Shown here: piece after piece, positions 35,795-48,092 of the stretch
Position numbering within the stretch: position 1 is the first letter of the stretch
Layout of the letters: every line of letters starts with the position of its first letter
Source: Coccinella septempunctata
Taxonomy: Eukaryota > Arthropoda > Insecta > Coleoptera > Coccinellidae
Assembly: GCF_907165205.1 (NCBI RefSeq)
Contig: NC_058189.1
Coordinates: forward strand, 34,498,270 to 34,562,269
Direction of reading: 5' to 3'
Length of the DNA: 64,000 bases
The notes under the pieces: model-generated
Seen by the model: the letters and a program-made list of their open reading frames with translations, nothing else
Told to the model about the DNA's origin: nothing
Database searches by the model: none
Position numbers and translations under genes: made by a program

Positions 35795-35808
35795 CTGGGC
35801 CCATAACC
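35795..35808 (-). other. Primer binding site for initiator tRNA-Met fragment
   Basis: The + strand CTGGGCCCATAACC equals the anticodon stem and loop of animal initiator tRNA-Met, so the element RNA can pair with it. It abuts the 5' LTR. Drosophila copia uses a cleaved half of the same tRNA in this way. Between here and the ORF lies an 80-base leader (35715-35794). Confidence 0.85.
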
Positions 35809-36007
35809 TATTGGGTTTTAATGAGCGAATTACAGTTGATGATTGTATATTTATTGAGAAAATAACAACTGATTATTTATTCACACTTTTAAGGACGCTA
35901 TTTTATTACATGTTTTTGACATTGACTTTTTCTTGAATGACATCTATCTTTCATAGAAGAGAATAACAAATGACAGACAGTGTTGCCATCATTGGATATA
36001 CTCAACA
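35809..36007 (-). repeat. 5' LTR of the copia-like element
   Basis: 199 bases, identical by eye to the 3' LTR. Followed at 36008-36012 by the second AGGAT. Confidence 0.95.
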
Positions 36008-36012
36008 AGGAT
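36008..36012. repeat. Target site duplication AGGAT, right copy
   Basis: Direct continuation of the interrupted unit: the displaced AATAAA of copy 24 follows about 20 bases further on, then ordinary spacer up to the next palindrome. Confidence 0.9.
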
Positions 36013-36671
36013 GAATCAGCATCACTCATTTATTCAATAAAAATTCAAGTATAATAACCACAATTTGCATAGATTTTTGTTTCCTTTTCACTCCAAAGTG
36101 AAGTGATATTCGATTATTTGCAATTTCGAGTATATAAGAATATATACTTTGACATCAAATGTCAGAAATATTCGAATTTTCGAGACGACTGCTATTCTCC
36201 AGGTTTGTCCTCTCTTCAAAACATAGTTGTTTTGACTTTTCAGGAATCAAGATCAGAGTGTCTCTTTTCTATGAATTGCATATGGTATAAGAGTGAAATC
36301 GATGAATTAATTACACATAACCCATTGCAGAGGAATTGTTTCATTATATTCAGTTCTGATTCCACCCTTAGCATATCGCTGCTTGATAGTCTGAAAGTAT
36401 GGTAAGATTTTCAACATGAAATCAGTCCCTTCCTAAGAAACTGAGCTGTCGCTTTTTCACAATGAGACACTTGCATGTAATTTCACTGAATCTTATCAAA
36501 TGAACGATATATAGTCCTTTTTATTCAATATATGCCGAAATTTTGGAATCATCCTATTCATCTTAGGCCCAATTTTGATTTTGGAATAATGAAAACAGCA
36601 TAGAAAAAATGAAAATAACTCGTTGATGAGGGACTTCATAATGGAAAAAAATAAAGAATACTAGTATCATT

Positions 36672-36837
36672 CTTCATAGTTCATGTCCATGCTGATTTAA
36701 TATTAATAAAATTCACAGGGAATTGGACAATAGTTTATTCTCAAAGTACTTATAACGAAACGTCGGCGATGTTATAAGTACTTTGAGAATAAACTATTGT
36801 CAAATTCCTTGTGAATTTTATTAATACTAGTATCATT
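36672..36837 (+). mobile_element. Palindromic insertion 6 (type B)
   Basis: Arms at 36702-36825 with two mismatches. Direct repeats at 36660-36671 and 36826-36837. The unit before it shares GGGACTTCATAATGG with insertion 2, so the two units are close relatives. Confidence 0.75.
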
Positions 36838-37173
36838 GTTTTCATCTTCTCAAGTGGCGATAATAATAGAATAAAAATTCTATCTCAGACTGCACCGACT
36901 AATTATGAACTGCGGTGGACTCTTAGACAAGGCCAAAAGTTGTTCGAGTAGTGGGGATAACTACGACAAGCTCCCGACAGCGATTCGGTATATAAACCAT
37001 CGCAGCTGAAGTGTTGCTCAGTGCTTGGGATTGTAGCAGCGCAAACGCTCTACTATTGACCACTTTGATACTATTCTAGAACAATTGAGTTGGTCGATCG
37101 TCCAGTTTGTGTGCTCTCTCCTCGTGTACATTGGATATTTCTAGCGACTCAATCAAAACGCTTCGTTTTCAAT

Positions 37174-37419
37174 ATGGCGTCGAAATCTGAAAACTACTCG
37201 TACGAAATGTTCGAAGATGGAAATATTATAACCGAGAAGACTTTCCATCTCATTTCATCTAGTAGGCGTTCGGATCGATGCATTATGATATCAGGAGTTG
37301 AAAACGCTGGTAGAAGAAGAGTTGAGTTAGGTAGAAATATTTATGAACGAAGAATTACTCCTCAAGATCTCGAAGTTCTGCTCTCTGAGCCATTTTGCTC
37401 GATACAAGAACAATATTGA
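37174..37419 (+). CDS. Copy 25 of the 81-residue ORF (R59)
   Basis: Private P59R. Leader lacks the upstream ATG as in copies 5 and 39, and also carries TTGTAGCAG for TTGCAGCAG. TATA at 36989-36996. Spacer has the 9-base duplication. Confidence 0.5.
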   Translation: MASKSENYSYEMFEDGNIITEKTFHLISSSRRSDRCIMISGVENAGRRRVELGRNIYERRITPQDLEVLLSEPFCSIQEQY

Positions 37420-38486
37420 GGAGGGGAATTTCATCACGGACATATCATTTAGTTGACTAGATGATCAAAAAATATGACGAGGATGAATCAGCATCACTCA
37501 TTTATTCAATAAAAATTCAAGTATAATAACCACAATTTGCATAGATTTTTGTTTCCTTTTCACTCCAAAGTGAAGTGATATTCGCATTTGCTATTTCGAG
37601 TATATAAGAATATATACTTCGACATCAAATGTCAGAATTATTCGAATTTTCGAGACGACTGCTATTCTCCAGGTTTGTCCTCTCTTCAAAACATTGTTGT
37701 TTTGACTTTTCAGGAATCAAGATCAGAGTGTCTCTTTTCTATGAATTGCATATAGTATAAGAGTGAAATCGATGAATTAATTACACATAACTCATTGCAG
37801 AGGAATTGTTTCATTAGATTCAGTTCTGATTCCACCCTTAGCATATCGCTGCTTCGGCTGCTTGATAGTCTGAAAGTATGGTAAGATTTTCAACATCAAA
37901 TCAGTCCCTTCCTATGAAACTGAGCTGTAGCTTTTTTACAATGAGACACTTGCATGTAATTTCACTGAATCTTATCAAATGAACGATATATAGTCCTTCT
38001 TATTCAATATATGCCGAAATTTTGGAATCATCCTATTCATCCTAGGCCCAATTTTGATTTTGAAATAATGAAAACAGCATAGAAAAAATGAAAATAACTC
38101 GTTGATGAGGAACTACATAATGGAGAAAAATAAAGAATACTAGTATCATTGTTTTCATCTTCTCAAGTGGCGATAATAATAGAATAAAAATTCTATCTCA
38201 GACTGCACCGACTAATTATGAAGTGCGGTGGACTCTTAGACAAGGCCAAAAGTTGTTCGAGTAGTGGGGATAACTACGACAAGCTCCCGACAGCGATTCG
38301 GTATATAAACCATCGCAGCTTAAGTGTTGCTCAGTGCTTGGGATTGCAGCAGCGCAAACGCTCTACTATTGACCACTTTGATGCTATTCTAGAACAATTG
38401 AGTTGGTCGATCGTCCAGTTTGTGTGCTCTCTCCTCGTGTACATTGGATATTTCTAGCGACTCAATCAAAACGCTTCGTTTTCAAT

Positions 38487-38732
38487 ATGGCGTCGAAATC
38501 TGAAAACTACTCGTACGAAATGTTCGAAAATGGAAATATTATAACCGAGAAGAATTTCCATCTCATTTCATCTAGTAGGCGTTCGGATCGATGCATTATG
38601 ATATCAGGAGTTGAAAACGCTGGTAGAAGAAGACTTGAGTTAGGTAGAAATATTTATGAACCAAGAATTACTCCGCAAGATCTCGAAGTTCTGCTCTCTG
38701 AGCCATTTTGCTCGATACAAGAACAATATTGA
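38487..38732 (+). CDS. Copy 26 of the 81-residue ORF (N23/L50, N15)
   Basis: N23/L50 group with private D15N. Its spacer lacks 9 bases at GAATCATCCTAGG (about 39339-39355), giving the 1297-base interval to the next copy. TATA at 38302-38309. Confidence 0.5.
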   Translation: MASKSENYSYEMFENGNIITEKNFHLISSSRRSDRCIMISGVENAGRRRLELGRNIYEPRITPQDLEVLLSEPFCSIQEQY

Positions 38733-39783
38733 GGAGGGGAATTTCATCACGGACATATCATTTAGTTGACTAGATGATCAAAAAATTGGACGAGGATGAA
38801 TCACCATCACTCATTTATTCAATAAAAATTCAAGTATAATAACCACAATTTGCATAGATTTTTGTTTCCTTTTCACCCCAAAGTGAAGTGATATTCGATT
38901 ATTTGCAATTTCGAGTATATAAGAATATATACTTTGACATCAAATGTCAGAAATATTCGAATTTTCGAGACGACTGCTATTCTCCAGGTTTGTCCTCTCT
39001 TCAAAACATAGTTGTTTTGACTTTTCAGGAATCAAGATCAGAGTGTCTCTTTTCTATGAATTGCATATGGTATAAGAGTGAAATCGATGAATTAATTACA
39101 CATAACCCATTGCAGAGGAATTGTTTCATTATATTCAGTTCTGATTCCACCCTTAGCATATCGCTGCTTGATAGTCTGAAAGTATGGTAAGATTTTCAAC
39201 ATGAAATCAGTCCCTTCCTATGAAACTGAGCTGTCGCTTTTTTACAATGAGACACTTGCATGTAATTTCACTGAATCTTATCAAATGAACGATATATAGT
39301 CCTTCTTATTCAATATATGCCGAAATTTTGGAATCATCCTAGGCCCAATTTTGATTTTGGAATAATGAAAACAGCATAGAAAAAATGAAAATAACTCGTT
39401 GATGAGGGAATACATAATGGAGAAAAATAAAGAATACTAGTATCATTGTTTTCATCTTCTCAAGTGGCGATAATAATAGAATAAAAATTCTATCTCAGAC
39501 TGCACCGACTAATTATGAAGTGCGGTGGACTCTTAGACAAGGCCAAAAGTTGTTCGAGTAGTGGGGATAACTACGACAAGCTCCCGACAGCGATTCGGTA
39601 TATAAACCATCGCAGCTTAAGTGTTGCTCAGTGCTTGGGATTGCAGCAGCGCAAACGCTCTACTATTGACCACTTTGATGCTATTCTAGAACAATTGAGT
39701 TGGTCGATCGTCCAGTTTGTGTGCTCTCTTCTCGTGTACATTGGATATTTCTAGCGACTCAATCAAAACGCTTCGTTTTCAAT

Positions 39784-40029
39784 ATGGCGTCGAAATCTGA
39801 AAACTACTCGTAAGAAATGTTCGAAGATGGAAATATTATAACCGAGAAGACTTTCCATCTCATTTCATCTAGTAGGCGTTCGGATCGATGCATTATGATA
39901 TCAGGAGTTGAAAACGCTGGTAGAAGAAGAGTTGAGTTAGGTAGAAATATTTATGAACCAAGAATTACTCCTCAAGATCTCCAAGTTCTGCTCTCTGAGC
40001 CATTTTGCTCGATACAAGAACAATATTGA
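39784..40029 (+). pseudogene. Copy 27: 81-residue ORF with nonsense codon 10
   Basis: TAC (Y10) is TAA at 39811-39813, so only nine residues would be made from the normal ATG. An in-frame ATG at 39817 (M12) could restart and give 70 residues. E67Q is present. The following spacer lacks 11-12 bases at CGAGACCAGGTTTG (about 40263-40276). Confidence 0.6.
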
Positions 40030-41076
40030 GGAGGGGAATTTCATCACGGACTTATCATTTAGTTGACTAGATGATCAAAAAATAGGACGAGGATGAATCA
40101 GCATCACTCATTTATTCAATAAAAATTCAAGTATAATAACCAAAATTTGCATAGATTTTTGTTTCCTTTTCACTCCAAAGTGAAGTGATATTCGATTATT
40201 TGCAATTTCGAGTATATAAGAATATATACTTTGACATCAAATGTCAGAAATATTCGAATTTTCGAGACCAGGTTTGTCCTCTCTTCAAAACATAGTTGTT
40301 TTGACTTTTCAGGAATCAAGATCAGTGTGTCTCTTTTCTATGAATTGCATATGGTATAAGAGTGAAATCGATGAATTAATTACACATAACTCATTGCAGA
40401 GGAATTGTTTCATTAGATTCAGTTCTGATTCCACCCTTAGCATATCGCTGCTTGATAGTCTGAAAGTATGGTAAGATTTTCAACATGAAATCAGTCCCTT
40501 CCTATGAAACTGAGCTGTCGCTTTTTTACAATGAGACACTTGCATGTAATTTCACTGAATCTTATCGAATGAACGATATATAGTCCTTCTTATTCAATAT
40601 ATGCCGAAATTTTGGAACCATCCTATTCATCCTAGGCCCAATTTTGATTTTGGAATAATGAAAACAGCATAGAAAAAATGAAAATTACTCGTTGATGAGG
40701 GACTACATAATGGAGAAAAATAAAGAATACTAGTATCATTGTTTTCATCTTCTCAAGTGGCGATAATAATAGAATAAAAATTCTATCTCAGACTGCACCG
40801 ACTAATTATGAACTGCGGTGGACTCTTAGACAAGGCCAAAAGTTGTTAGAGTAGTGGGGATAACTACGACAAGCTCCCGACAGCGATTCGGTATATAAAC
40901 CATCGCAGCTTAAGTGTTGCTCAGTGCTTGGTATTGCAGCAGCGCAAACGCTCTACTATTGACCACTTTGATGCTATTCTAGAACAATTGAGTTGGTCGA
41001 TCGTCCAGTTTGTGTGCTCTCTCCTCGTGTACATTGGATATTTCTAGCGACTCAATCAAAACGCTCCGTTTTCAAT

Positions 41077-41322
41077 ATGGCGTCGAAATCTGAAAACTAC
41101 TCGTACGAAATATTCGAAGATGGAAATATTATAACCGAGAAGACTTTCCATCTCATTTCATCTAGTAAGCGTTCGGATCGATGCATTATGATATCAGGAG
41201 TTGAAAACGCTGGTAGAAGAAGAGTTGAGTTAGGTAGAAATATTTATGAACCAAGAATTAATCCTCAAGATCTCGAAGTTCTGCTCTCTGAGCCATTTTG
41301 CTCGATACAAGAACAATATTGA
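41077..41322 (+). CDS. Copy 28 of the 81-residue ORF (I12, K31, N62)
   Basis: M12I is private; R31K and T62N are shared with copies 3 and 29. The leader has AACGCTCCG for AACGCTTCG. TATA at 40892-40899. Part of this copy is repeated just downstream. Confidence 0.5.
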   Translation: MASKSENYSYEIFEDGNIITEKTFHLISSSKRSDRCIMISGVENAGRRRVELGRNIYEPRINPQDLEVLLSEPFCSIQEQY

Positions 41323-41670
41323 GGAGGGGAATTTCATCACGGACTTATCATTTAGTTTACTAGATGATCAAAAAATAGGACGAGGATGAATCAGCATCAC
41401 TCATTTATTCAATAAAAATTCAAATATAATAACCACAATTTGCATAGATTTTTGTTTCCTTTTCACCCCAAAGTGAAGTGATATTCGATAATTTGCAATT
41501 TCGAGTATATAAGAATATATACTTTGACATCAAATGTCAGAAATATTCGAATTTTCGAGACGACTGCTATTCTCCAGGTTTGTCCTCTCTTCAAAACATA
41601 GTTGTTTTGACTTTTCAGGAATCAAGATCAGAGTGTCTCTTTTCTATTAATTTAATGGTATAAGAGTGAA

Positions 41671-42164
41671 ATCGATGCATTATGATATCAGGAGTTGAAA
41701 ACGCTGGTAGAAGAAGAGTTGAGTTAGGTAGAAATATTTATGAACCAAGAATTAATCCTCAAGATCTCGAAGTTCTGCTCTCTGAGCCATTTTGCTCGAT
41801 ACAAGAACAATATTGAGGAGGGGAATTTCATCACGGACTTATCATTTAGTTGACTAGATGATCAAAAAATAGGACGAGGATGAATCAGCATCACTCATTT
41901 ATTCAATAAAAATTCAAATATAATAACCACAATTTGCATAGATTTTTGTTTCCTTTTCACCCCAAATTGAAGTGATATTCGATTATTTGCAATTTCGAGT
42001 ATATAAGAATATATACTTTGACATCAAATGTCAGAAATATTCGAATTTTCGAGACGACTGCTATTCTCCAGGTTTGTCCTCTCTTCAAAACATAGTTGTT
42101 TTGACTTTTCAGGAATCAAGATCAGAGTGTCTCTTTTCTATGAATTTAATGGTATAACAGTGAA
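41671..42164 (+). repeat. 494-base partial duplication of unit 28
   Basis: Repeats 41177-41670. The join falls at ATCGATG (41671-41677), a 7-base word that occurs both inside the ORF (codons 34-36) and in the spacer, so unequal exchange at microhomology explains it. It contains a promoterless ORF fragment (41671-41816, codons 34-81), a poly(A) signal and part of the spacer. Confidence 0.9.
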
Positions 42165-42874
42165 ATCGATGAATTAATTACACATAACCCATTGCAGAGG
42201 AATTGTTTCATTATATTCAGTTCTGATTCCACACTTAGCATATCGCTGCTTGATAGTCTGAAAGTATGGTAAGATTTTCAACATGAAATCAGTCCCTTCC
42301 TATGAAACTGAGCTGTCGCTTTTTTACAATGAGACACTTGCATGTAATTTCACTGAATCTTATCAAATGAACGATATATAGTCCTTTTTATTCAATATAT
42401 GCCGAAATTTTGGAATCATCCTATTCATCTTAGGCCCAATTTTGATTTTGGAATAATGAAAACAGCATAGAAAAAATGAAAATAACTCGTTGATGAGGGA
42501 ATACATAATGGAGAAAAATAAAGAATACTAGTATCATTGTTTTCATCTTCTCAAGTGGCGATAATAATAGAATAAAAATTCTATCTCAGACTGCACCGAC
42601 TAATTATGAACTGCGGGGGACTCTTAGACAAGGCCAAAAGTTGTTCGAGTAGTGGGGATAACTACGACAAGCTCCCGACAGCGATTCGGTATATAAACCA
42701 TCGCAGCTTAAGTGTTGCTCAGTGCTTGGTATTGCAGCAGCGCAAACGCTCTACTATTGACCACTTTGATGCTATTCTAGAACAATTGAGTTGGTCGATC
42801 GTCCAGTTTGTGTGCTCTCTCCTCGTGTACATTGGATATTTCTAGCGACTCAATCAAAACGCTTCGTTTTCAAT

Positions 42875-43120
42875 ATGGCGTCGAAATCTGAAAACTACTC
42901 GTACGAAATGTTCGAAGATGGAAATATTATAACCGAGAAGACTTTCCATCTCATTTCATCTAGTAAGCGTTCGGATCGATGCATTATGATATCAGGAGTT
43001 GAAAACTCTGGTAGAAGAAGAGTTGAGTTAGGTAGAAATATTTATGAACCAAGAATTAATCCTCAAGATCTCGAAGTTCTGCTCTCTGAGCCATTTTGCT
43101 CGATACAAGAACAATATTGA
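42875..43120 (+). CDS. Copy 29 of the 81-residue ORF (K31, S45, N62)
   Basis: Private A45S on the K31/N62 background. TATA at 42690-42697. TTCGTCACGG and ATCAAATAAT single changes follow the stop. Confidence 0.5.
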   Translation: MASKSENYSYEMFEDGNIITEKTFHLISSSKRSDRCIMISGVENSGRRRVELGRNIYEPRINPQDLEVLLSEPFCSIQEQY

Positions 43121-44180
43121 GGAGGGGAATTTCGTCACGGACTTATCATTTAGTTGACTAGATGATCAAATAATAGGACGAGGATGAATCAGCATCACTC
43201 ATTTATTCAATAAAAATTCAAATATAATAACCACAATTTGCATAGATTTTTGTTTCCTTTTCACTCCAAAGTGAAGTGATATTCGATTATTTGCAATTTC
43301 GAGTATATAAGAATATATACTTTGACATCAAATGTCAGAAATATTCGAATTTTCGAGACGACTGCTATTCTCCAGGTTTGTCCTCTCTTCAAAACATAGT
43401 TGTTTTGACTTTTCAGGAATCAAGATCAGAGTGTCTCTTTTCTATGAATTGCATATGGTATAAGAGTGAAATCGATGAATTAATTACACATAACCCATTG
43501 CAGAGGAATTGTTTCATTATATTCAGTTCTGATTCCACCCTTAGCATATCGCTGCTTGATAGTCTGAAAGTATGGTAAGATTTTCAACATGAAATCAGTC
43601 CCTTCCTATGAAACTGAGCTGTCGCTTTTTTACAATGAGACACTTGCATGTAATTTCACTGAATCTTATCAAATGAACGATATATAGTCCTTTTTATTCA
43701 ATATATGCCGAAATTTTGGAATCATCCTATTCATCCTAGGCCCAATTTTGATTTTGGAATAATGAAAACAGCATAGAAAAAATGAAAATAACTCGTTGAT
43801 GAGGGAATACATAATGGAGAAAAATAAAGAATACTAGTATCATTGTTTTCAGCTTCTCAAGTGGCGATAATAATAGAATAAAAATTCTATCTCAGACTGC
43901 ACCGACTAATTATGAACTGCGGTGGACTCTTAGACAAGACCAAAAGTTGTTCGAGTAGTGGGGATAACTACGACAAGCTCCCGACAGCGATTCGGTATAT
44001 AAACCATCGCAGCTTAAGTGTTGCTCAGTGCTTGGGATTGCAGCAGCGCAAACGCTCTACTATTGACCACTTTGATGCTATTCTAGAACAATTGAGTTGG
44101 TCGATCGTCCAGTTTGTGTGCTCTCTTCTCGTGTACATTGGATATTTCTAGCGACTCAATCAAAACGCTTCGTTTTCAAT

Positions 44181-44426
44181 ATGGCGTCGAAATCTGAAAA
44201 CTACTCGTACGAAATGTTCGAAGATGGAAATATTATAACCGAGAAGACTTTCCATCTCATTTCATCTAGTAGGCGTTCGGATCGATGCATTATGATATCA
44301 GGAGTTGAAAACGCTGGTAGAAGAAGAGTTGAGTTAGGTAGAAATATTTATGAACCAAGAATTACTCCTCAAGATCTCCAAGTTCTGCTCTCTGAGCCAT
44401 TTTGCTCGATACAAGAACAATATTGA
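44181..44426 (+). CDS. Copy 30 of the 81-residue ORF (Q67)
   Basis: Block partner of copy 23 at +14174 bases, same protein. One visible later change is ATTTGAATTTTCG in the spacer. TATA at 43996-44003. Confidence 0.5.
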   Translation: MASKSENYSYEMFEDGNIITEKTFHLISSSRRSDRCIMISGVENAGRRRVELGRNIYEPRITPQDLQVLLSEPFCSIQEQY

Positions 44427-45484
44427 GGAGGGGAATTTCATCACGGACTTATCATTTAGTTGACTAGATGATCAAAAAATAGGACGAGGATGAATCAGCA
44501 TCACTCATTTATTCAATAAAAATTCAAGTATAATAACCAAAATTTGCATAGATTTTTGTTTCCTTTTCATCCCAAAGTGAAGTGATATTCGATTATTTGC
44601 AATTTCGAGTATATAAGAATATATACTTTGACATCAAATGTCAGAAATATTTGAATTTTCGAGACGACTGCTATTCTCCAGGTTTGTCCTCTCTTCAAAA
44701 CATAGTTGTTTTGACTTTTCAGGAATCAAGATCAGAGTGTCTCTTTTCTATGAATTTAATGGTATAAGAGTGAAATCGATGAATTAATTACACATAACCC
44801 ATTGCAGAGGAATTGTTTCATTATATTCAGTTCTGATTCCACCCTTAGCATATCGCTGCTTGATAGTTTGAAAGTATGGTAAGATTTTCAACATGAAATC
44901 AGTCCCTTCCTAAGAAACTGAGCTGTCGCTTTTTCACAATGAGACACTTGCATGTAATTTCACTGAATCTTATCAAATGAACGATATATAGTCCTTTTTA
45001 TTCAATATATGCCGAAATTTTGGAATCATCCTATTCATCTTAGGCCCAATTTTGATTTTGGAATAATGAAAACAGCATAGAAAAAATGAAAATAACTCGT
45101 TGATGAGGGAATACATAATGGAGAAAAATAAAGAATACTAGTATCATTGTTTTCATCTTCTCAAGTGGCGATAATAATAGAATAAAAATTCTATCTCAGA
45201 CTGCACCGACTAATTATGAACTGCGGGGGACTCTTAGACAAGGCCAAAAGTTGTTCGAGTAGTGGGGATAACTACGACAAGCTCCCGACAGCGATTCGGT
45301 ATATAAACCATCGCAGCTTAAGTGTTGCTCAGTGCTTGGGATTGCAGCAGCGCAAACGCTCTACTATTGACCACTTTGATGCTATTCTAGAACAATTGAG
45401 TTGGTCGATCGTCCAGTTTGTGTGCTCTCTCCTCGTGTACATTGGATATTTCTAGCGACTCAATCAAAACGCTTCGTTTTCAAT

Positions 45485-45730
45485 ATGGTGTCGAAATCTG
45501 AAAACTACTCGTACGAAATGTTCGAAGATGGAAATATTATAACCGAGAAGACTTTCCATCTCATTTCATCTAGTAGGCGTTCGGATCGATGCATTATGAT
45601 ATCAGGAGTTGAAAACGCTGGTAGAAGAAGAGTTGAGTTAGGTAGAAATATTTATGAACCAAGAATTACTCCTCAAGATCTCGAAGTTCTGCTCTCTGAG
45701 CCATTTTGCTCGATACAAGAACAATATTGA
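45485..45730 (+). CDS. Copy 31 of the 81-residue ORF (V2)
   Basis: Block partner of copy 24, with the same rare A2V. Its 3' UTR holds the unoccupied retrotransposon target (AGGAT at 45791-45795) and its AATAAA is in place. TATA at 45300-45307. Confidence 0.5.
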   Translation: MVSKSENYSYEMFEDGNIITEKTFHLISSSRRSDRCIMISGVENAGRRRVELGRNIYEPRITPQDLEVLLSEPFCSIQEQY

Positions 45731-46788
45731 GGAGGGGAATTTCATCACGGACTTATCATTTAGTTGACTAGATGATCAAAAAATAGGACGAGGATGAATC
45801 AGCATCACTCATTCATTCAATAAAAATTCAAATATAATAACCACAATTTGCATAGATTTTTGTTTCCTTTTCACCCCAAAGTGAAGTGATATTCGATTAT
45901 TTGCAATTTCGAGTATATAAGAATATATACTTTGACATCAAATGTCAGAAATATTCGAATTTTCGAGACCACTGCTATTCTCCAGGTTTGTCCTCTCTTC
46001 AAAACATAGTTGTTTTGACTTTTCAGGAATCAAGATCAGAGTGTCTCTTTTCTATGAATTTAATGGTATAAGAGTGAAATCGATGAATTAATTACACATA
46101 ACCCATTGCAGAGGAATTGTTTCATTATATTCAGTTCTGATTCCACCCTTAGCATATCGCTGCTTGATAGTCTGAAAGTATGGTAAGATTTTCAACATGA
46201 AATCAGTCCCTTCCTATGAAACTGAGCTGTCGCTTTTTTACAATGAGACACTTGCATGTAATTTCACTGAATCTTATCAAATGAACGATATATAGTCCTT
46301 TTTATTCAATATATGCCGAAATTTTGGAATCATCCTATTCATCCTAGGCCCAATTTTGATTTTGGAATAATGAAAACAGCATAGAAAAAATGAAAATAAC
46401 TCGTTGATGAGGGAATACATAATGGAGAAAAATAAAGAATACTAGTATCATTGTTTTCAGCTTCTCAAGTGGCGATAATAATAGAATAAAAATTCTATCT
46501 CAGACTGCACCGACTAATTATGAACTGCGGTGGACTCTTAGACAAGACCAAAAGTTGTTCGAGTAGTGGGGATAACTACGACAAGCTCCCGACAGCGATT
46601 CGGTATATAAACCATCGCAGCTTAAGTGTTGCTCAGTGCTTGGGATTGCAGCAGCGCAAACGCTCTACTATTGACCACTTTGATGCTATTCTAGAACAAT
46701 TGAGTTGGTCGATCGTCCAGTTTGTGTGCTCTCTTCTCGTGTACATTGGATATTTCTAGCGACTCAATCAAAACGCTTCGTTTTCAAT

Positions 46789-47034
46789 ATGGCGTCGAAA
46801 TCTGAAAACTACTCGTACGAAATGTTCGAAGATGGAAATATTATAACCGAGAAGACTTTCCATCTCATTTCATCTAGTAGGCGTTCGGATCGATGCATTA
46901 TGATATCAGGAGTTGAAAACGCTGGTAGAAGAAGAGTTGAGTTAGGTAGAAATATTTATGAACCAAGAATTACTCCTCAAGATCTCGAAGTTCTGCTCTC
47001 TGAGCCATTTTGCTCGATACAAGAACAATATTGA
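46789..47034 (+). CDS. Copy 32 of the 81-residue ORF (consensus)
   Basis: Upstream half resembles copies 23 and 30 (GTTTTCAGCTTC, CAAGACCAAAAG), while the tail GAGAAGGGAAATTT is that of copies 8, 9 and 16, without their E67Q. This is a mosaic, as expected from conversion. TATA at 46604-46611. Confidence 0.5.
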   Translation: MASKSENYSYEMFEDGNIITEKTFHLISSSRRSDRCIMISGVENAGRRRVELGRNIYEPRITPQDLEVLLSEPFCSIQEQY

Positions 47035-48092
47035 GAAGGGAAATTTCATCACGGACATATCATTTAGTTGACTAGATGATCAAAAAATATGACGAGGATG
47101 AATCAGCATCACTCATTTATTCAATAAAAATTCAAGTATATCAACCACAATTTGCATAGATTTTTGTTTCCTTTTCACTCCAAAGTGAAGTGATATTCGA
47201 TTATTTGCAATTTCGAGTATATAAGAATATATACTTTGACATCAAATGTCAGAAATATTCGAATTTTCGAGACGACTGCTATTCTCCAGGTTTGTCCTCT
47301 CTTCAAAACATAGTTGTTTTGACTTTTCAGGAATCAAGATCAGAGTGTCTCTTTTCTATGAATTTAATGGTATAAGAGTGAAATCGATGAATTAATTACA
47401 CATAACCCATTGCAGAGGAATTGTTTCATTATATTCAGTTCTGATTCCACCCTTAGCATATCGCTGCTTGATAGTCTGAAAGTATGGTAAGATTTTCAAC
47501 ATGAAATCAGTCCCTTCCTATGAAACTGAGCTGTCGCTTTTTTACAATGAGACACTTGCATGTAATTTCACTGAATCTTATCAAATGAACGATATATAGT
47601 CCTTTTTATTCAATATATGCCGAAATTTTGGAATCATCCTATTCATCTTAGGCCCAATTTTGATTTTGGAATAATGAAAACAGCATAGAAAAAATGAAAA
47701 TAACTCGTTGATGAGGGAATACATAATGGAGAAAAATAAAGAATACTAGTATCATTGTTTTCATCTTCTCAAGTGGCGATAATAATAGAATAAAAATTCT
47801 ATCTCAGACTGCAATGACTAATTATGAACTGCGATGGACTCTTAGACAAGGCCAAAAGTTGTTCGAGTAGTGGGGATAACTACGACAAGCTCCCGACAGC
47901 GATTCGGTATATAAACCATCGCAGCTTAAGTGTTGCTCAGTGCTTGGGATTGCAGCAGCGCAAACGCTCTACTATTGACCACTTTGATGCTATTCTAGAA
48001 CAATTGAGTTGGTCGATCGTCCAGTTTGTGTGCTCTCTCCTCTTGTACATTGGATATTTCTAGCGACTCAATCAAAACGCTTCGTTTTCAAT

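Larger units (their letters stand above)
31622..36007 (-). mobile_element. Full-length Ty1/copia LTR retrotransposon (4386 bases)
   Basis: LTR, primer site, single gag-pol ORF, polypurine tract and LTR are all present in the order expected for copia elements read on the - strand. I see no difference between the two 199-base LTRs, and the ORF has no interruption, so insertion is recent and the element may still be able to move. It lies opposite to the array genes, in the 3' UTR of copy 24. Confidence 0.97.
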
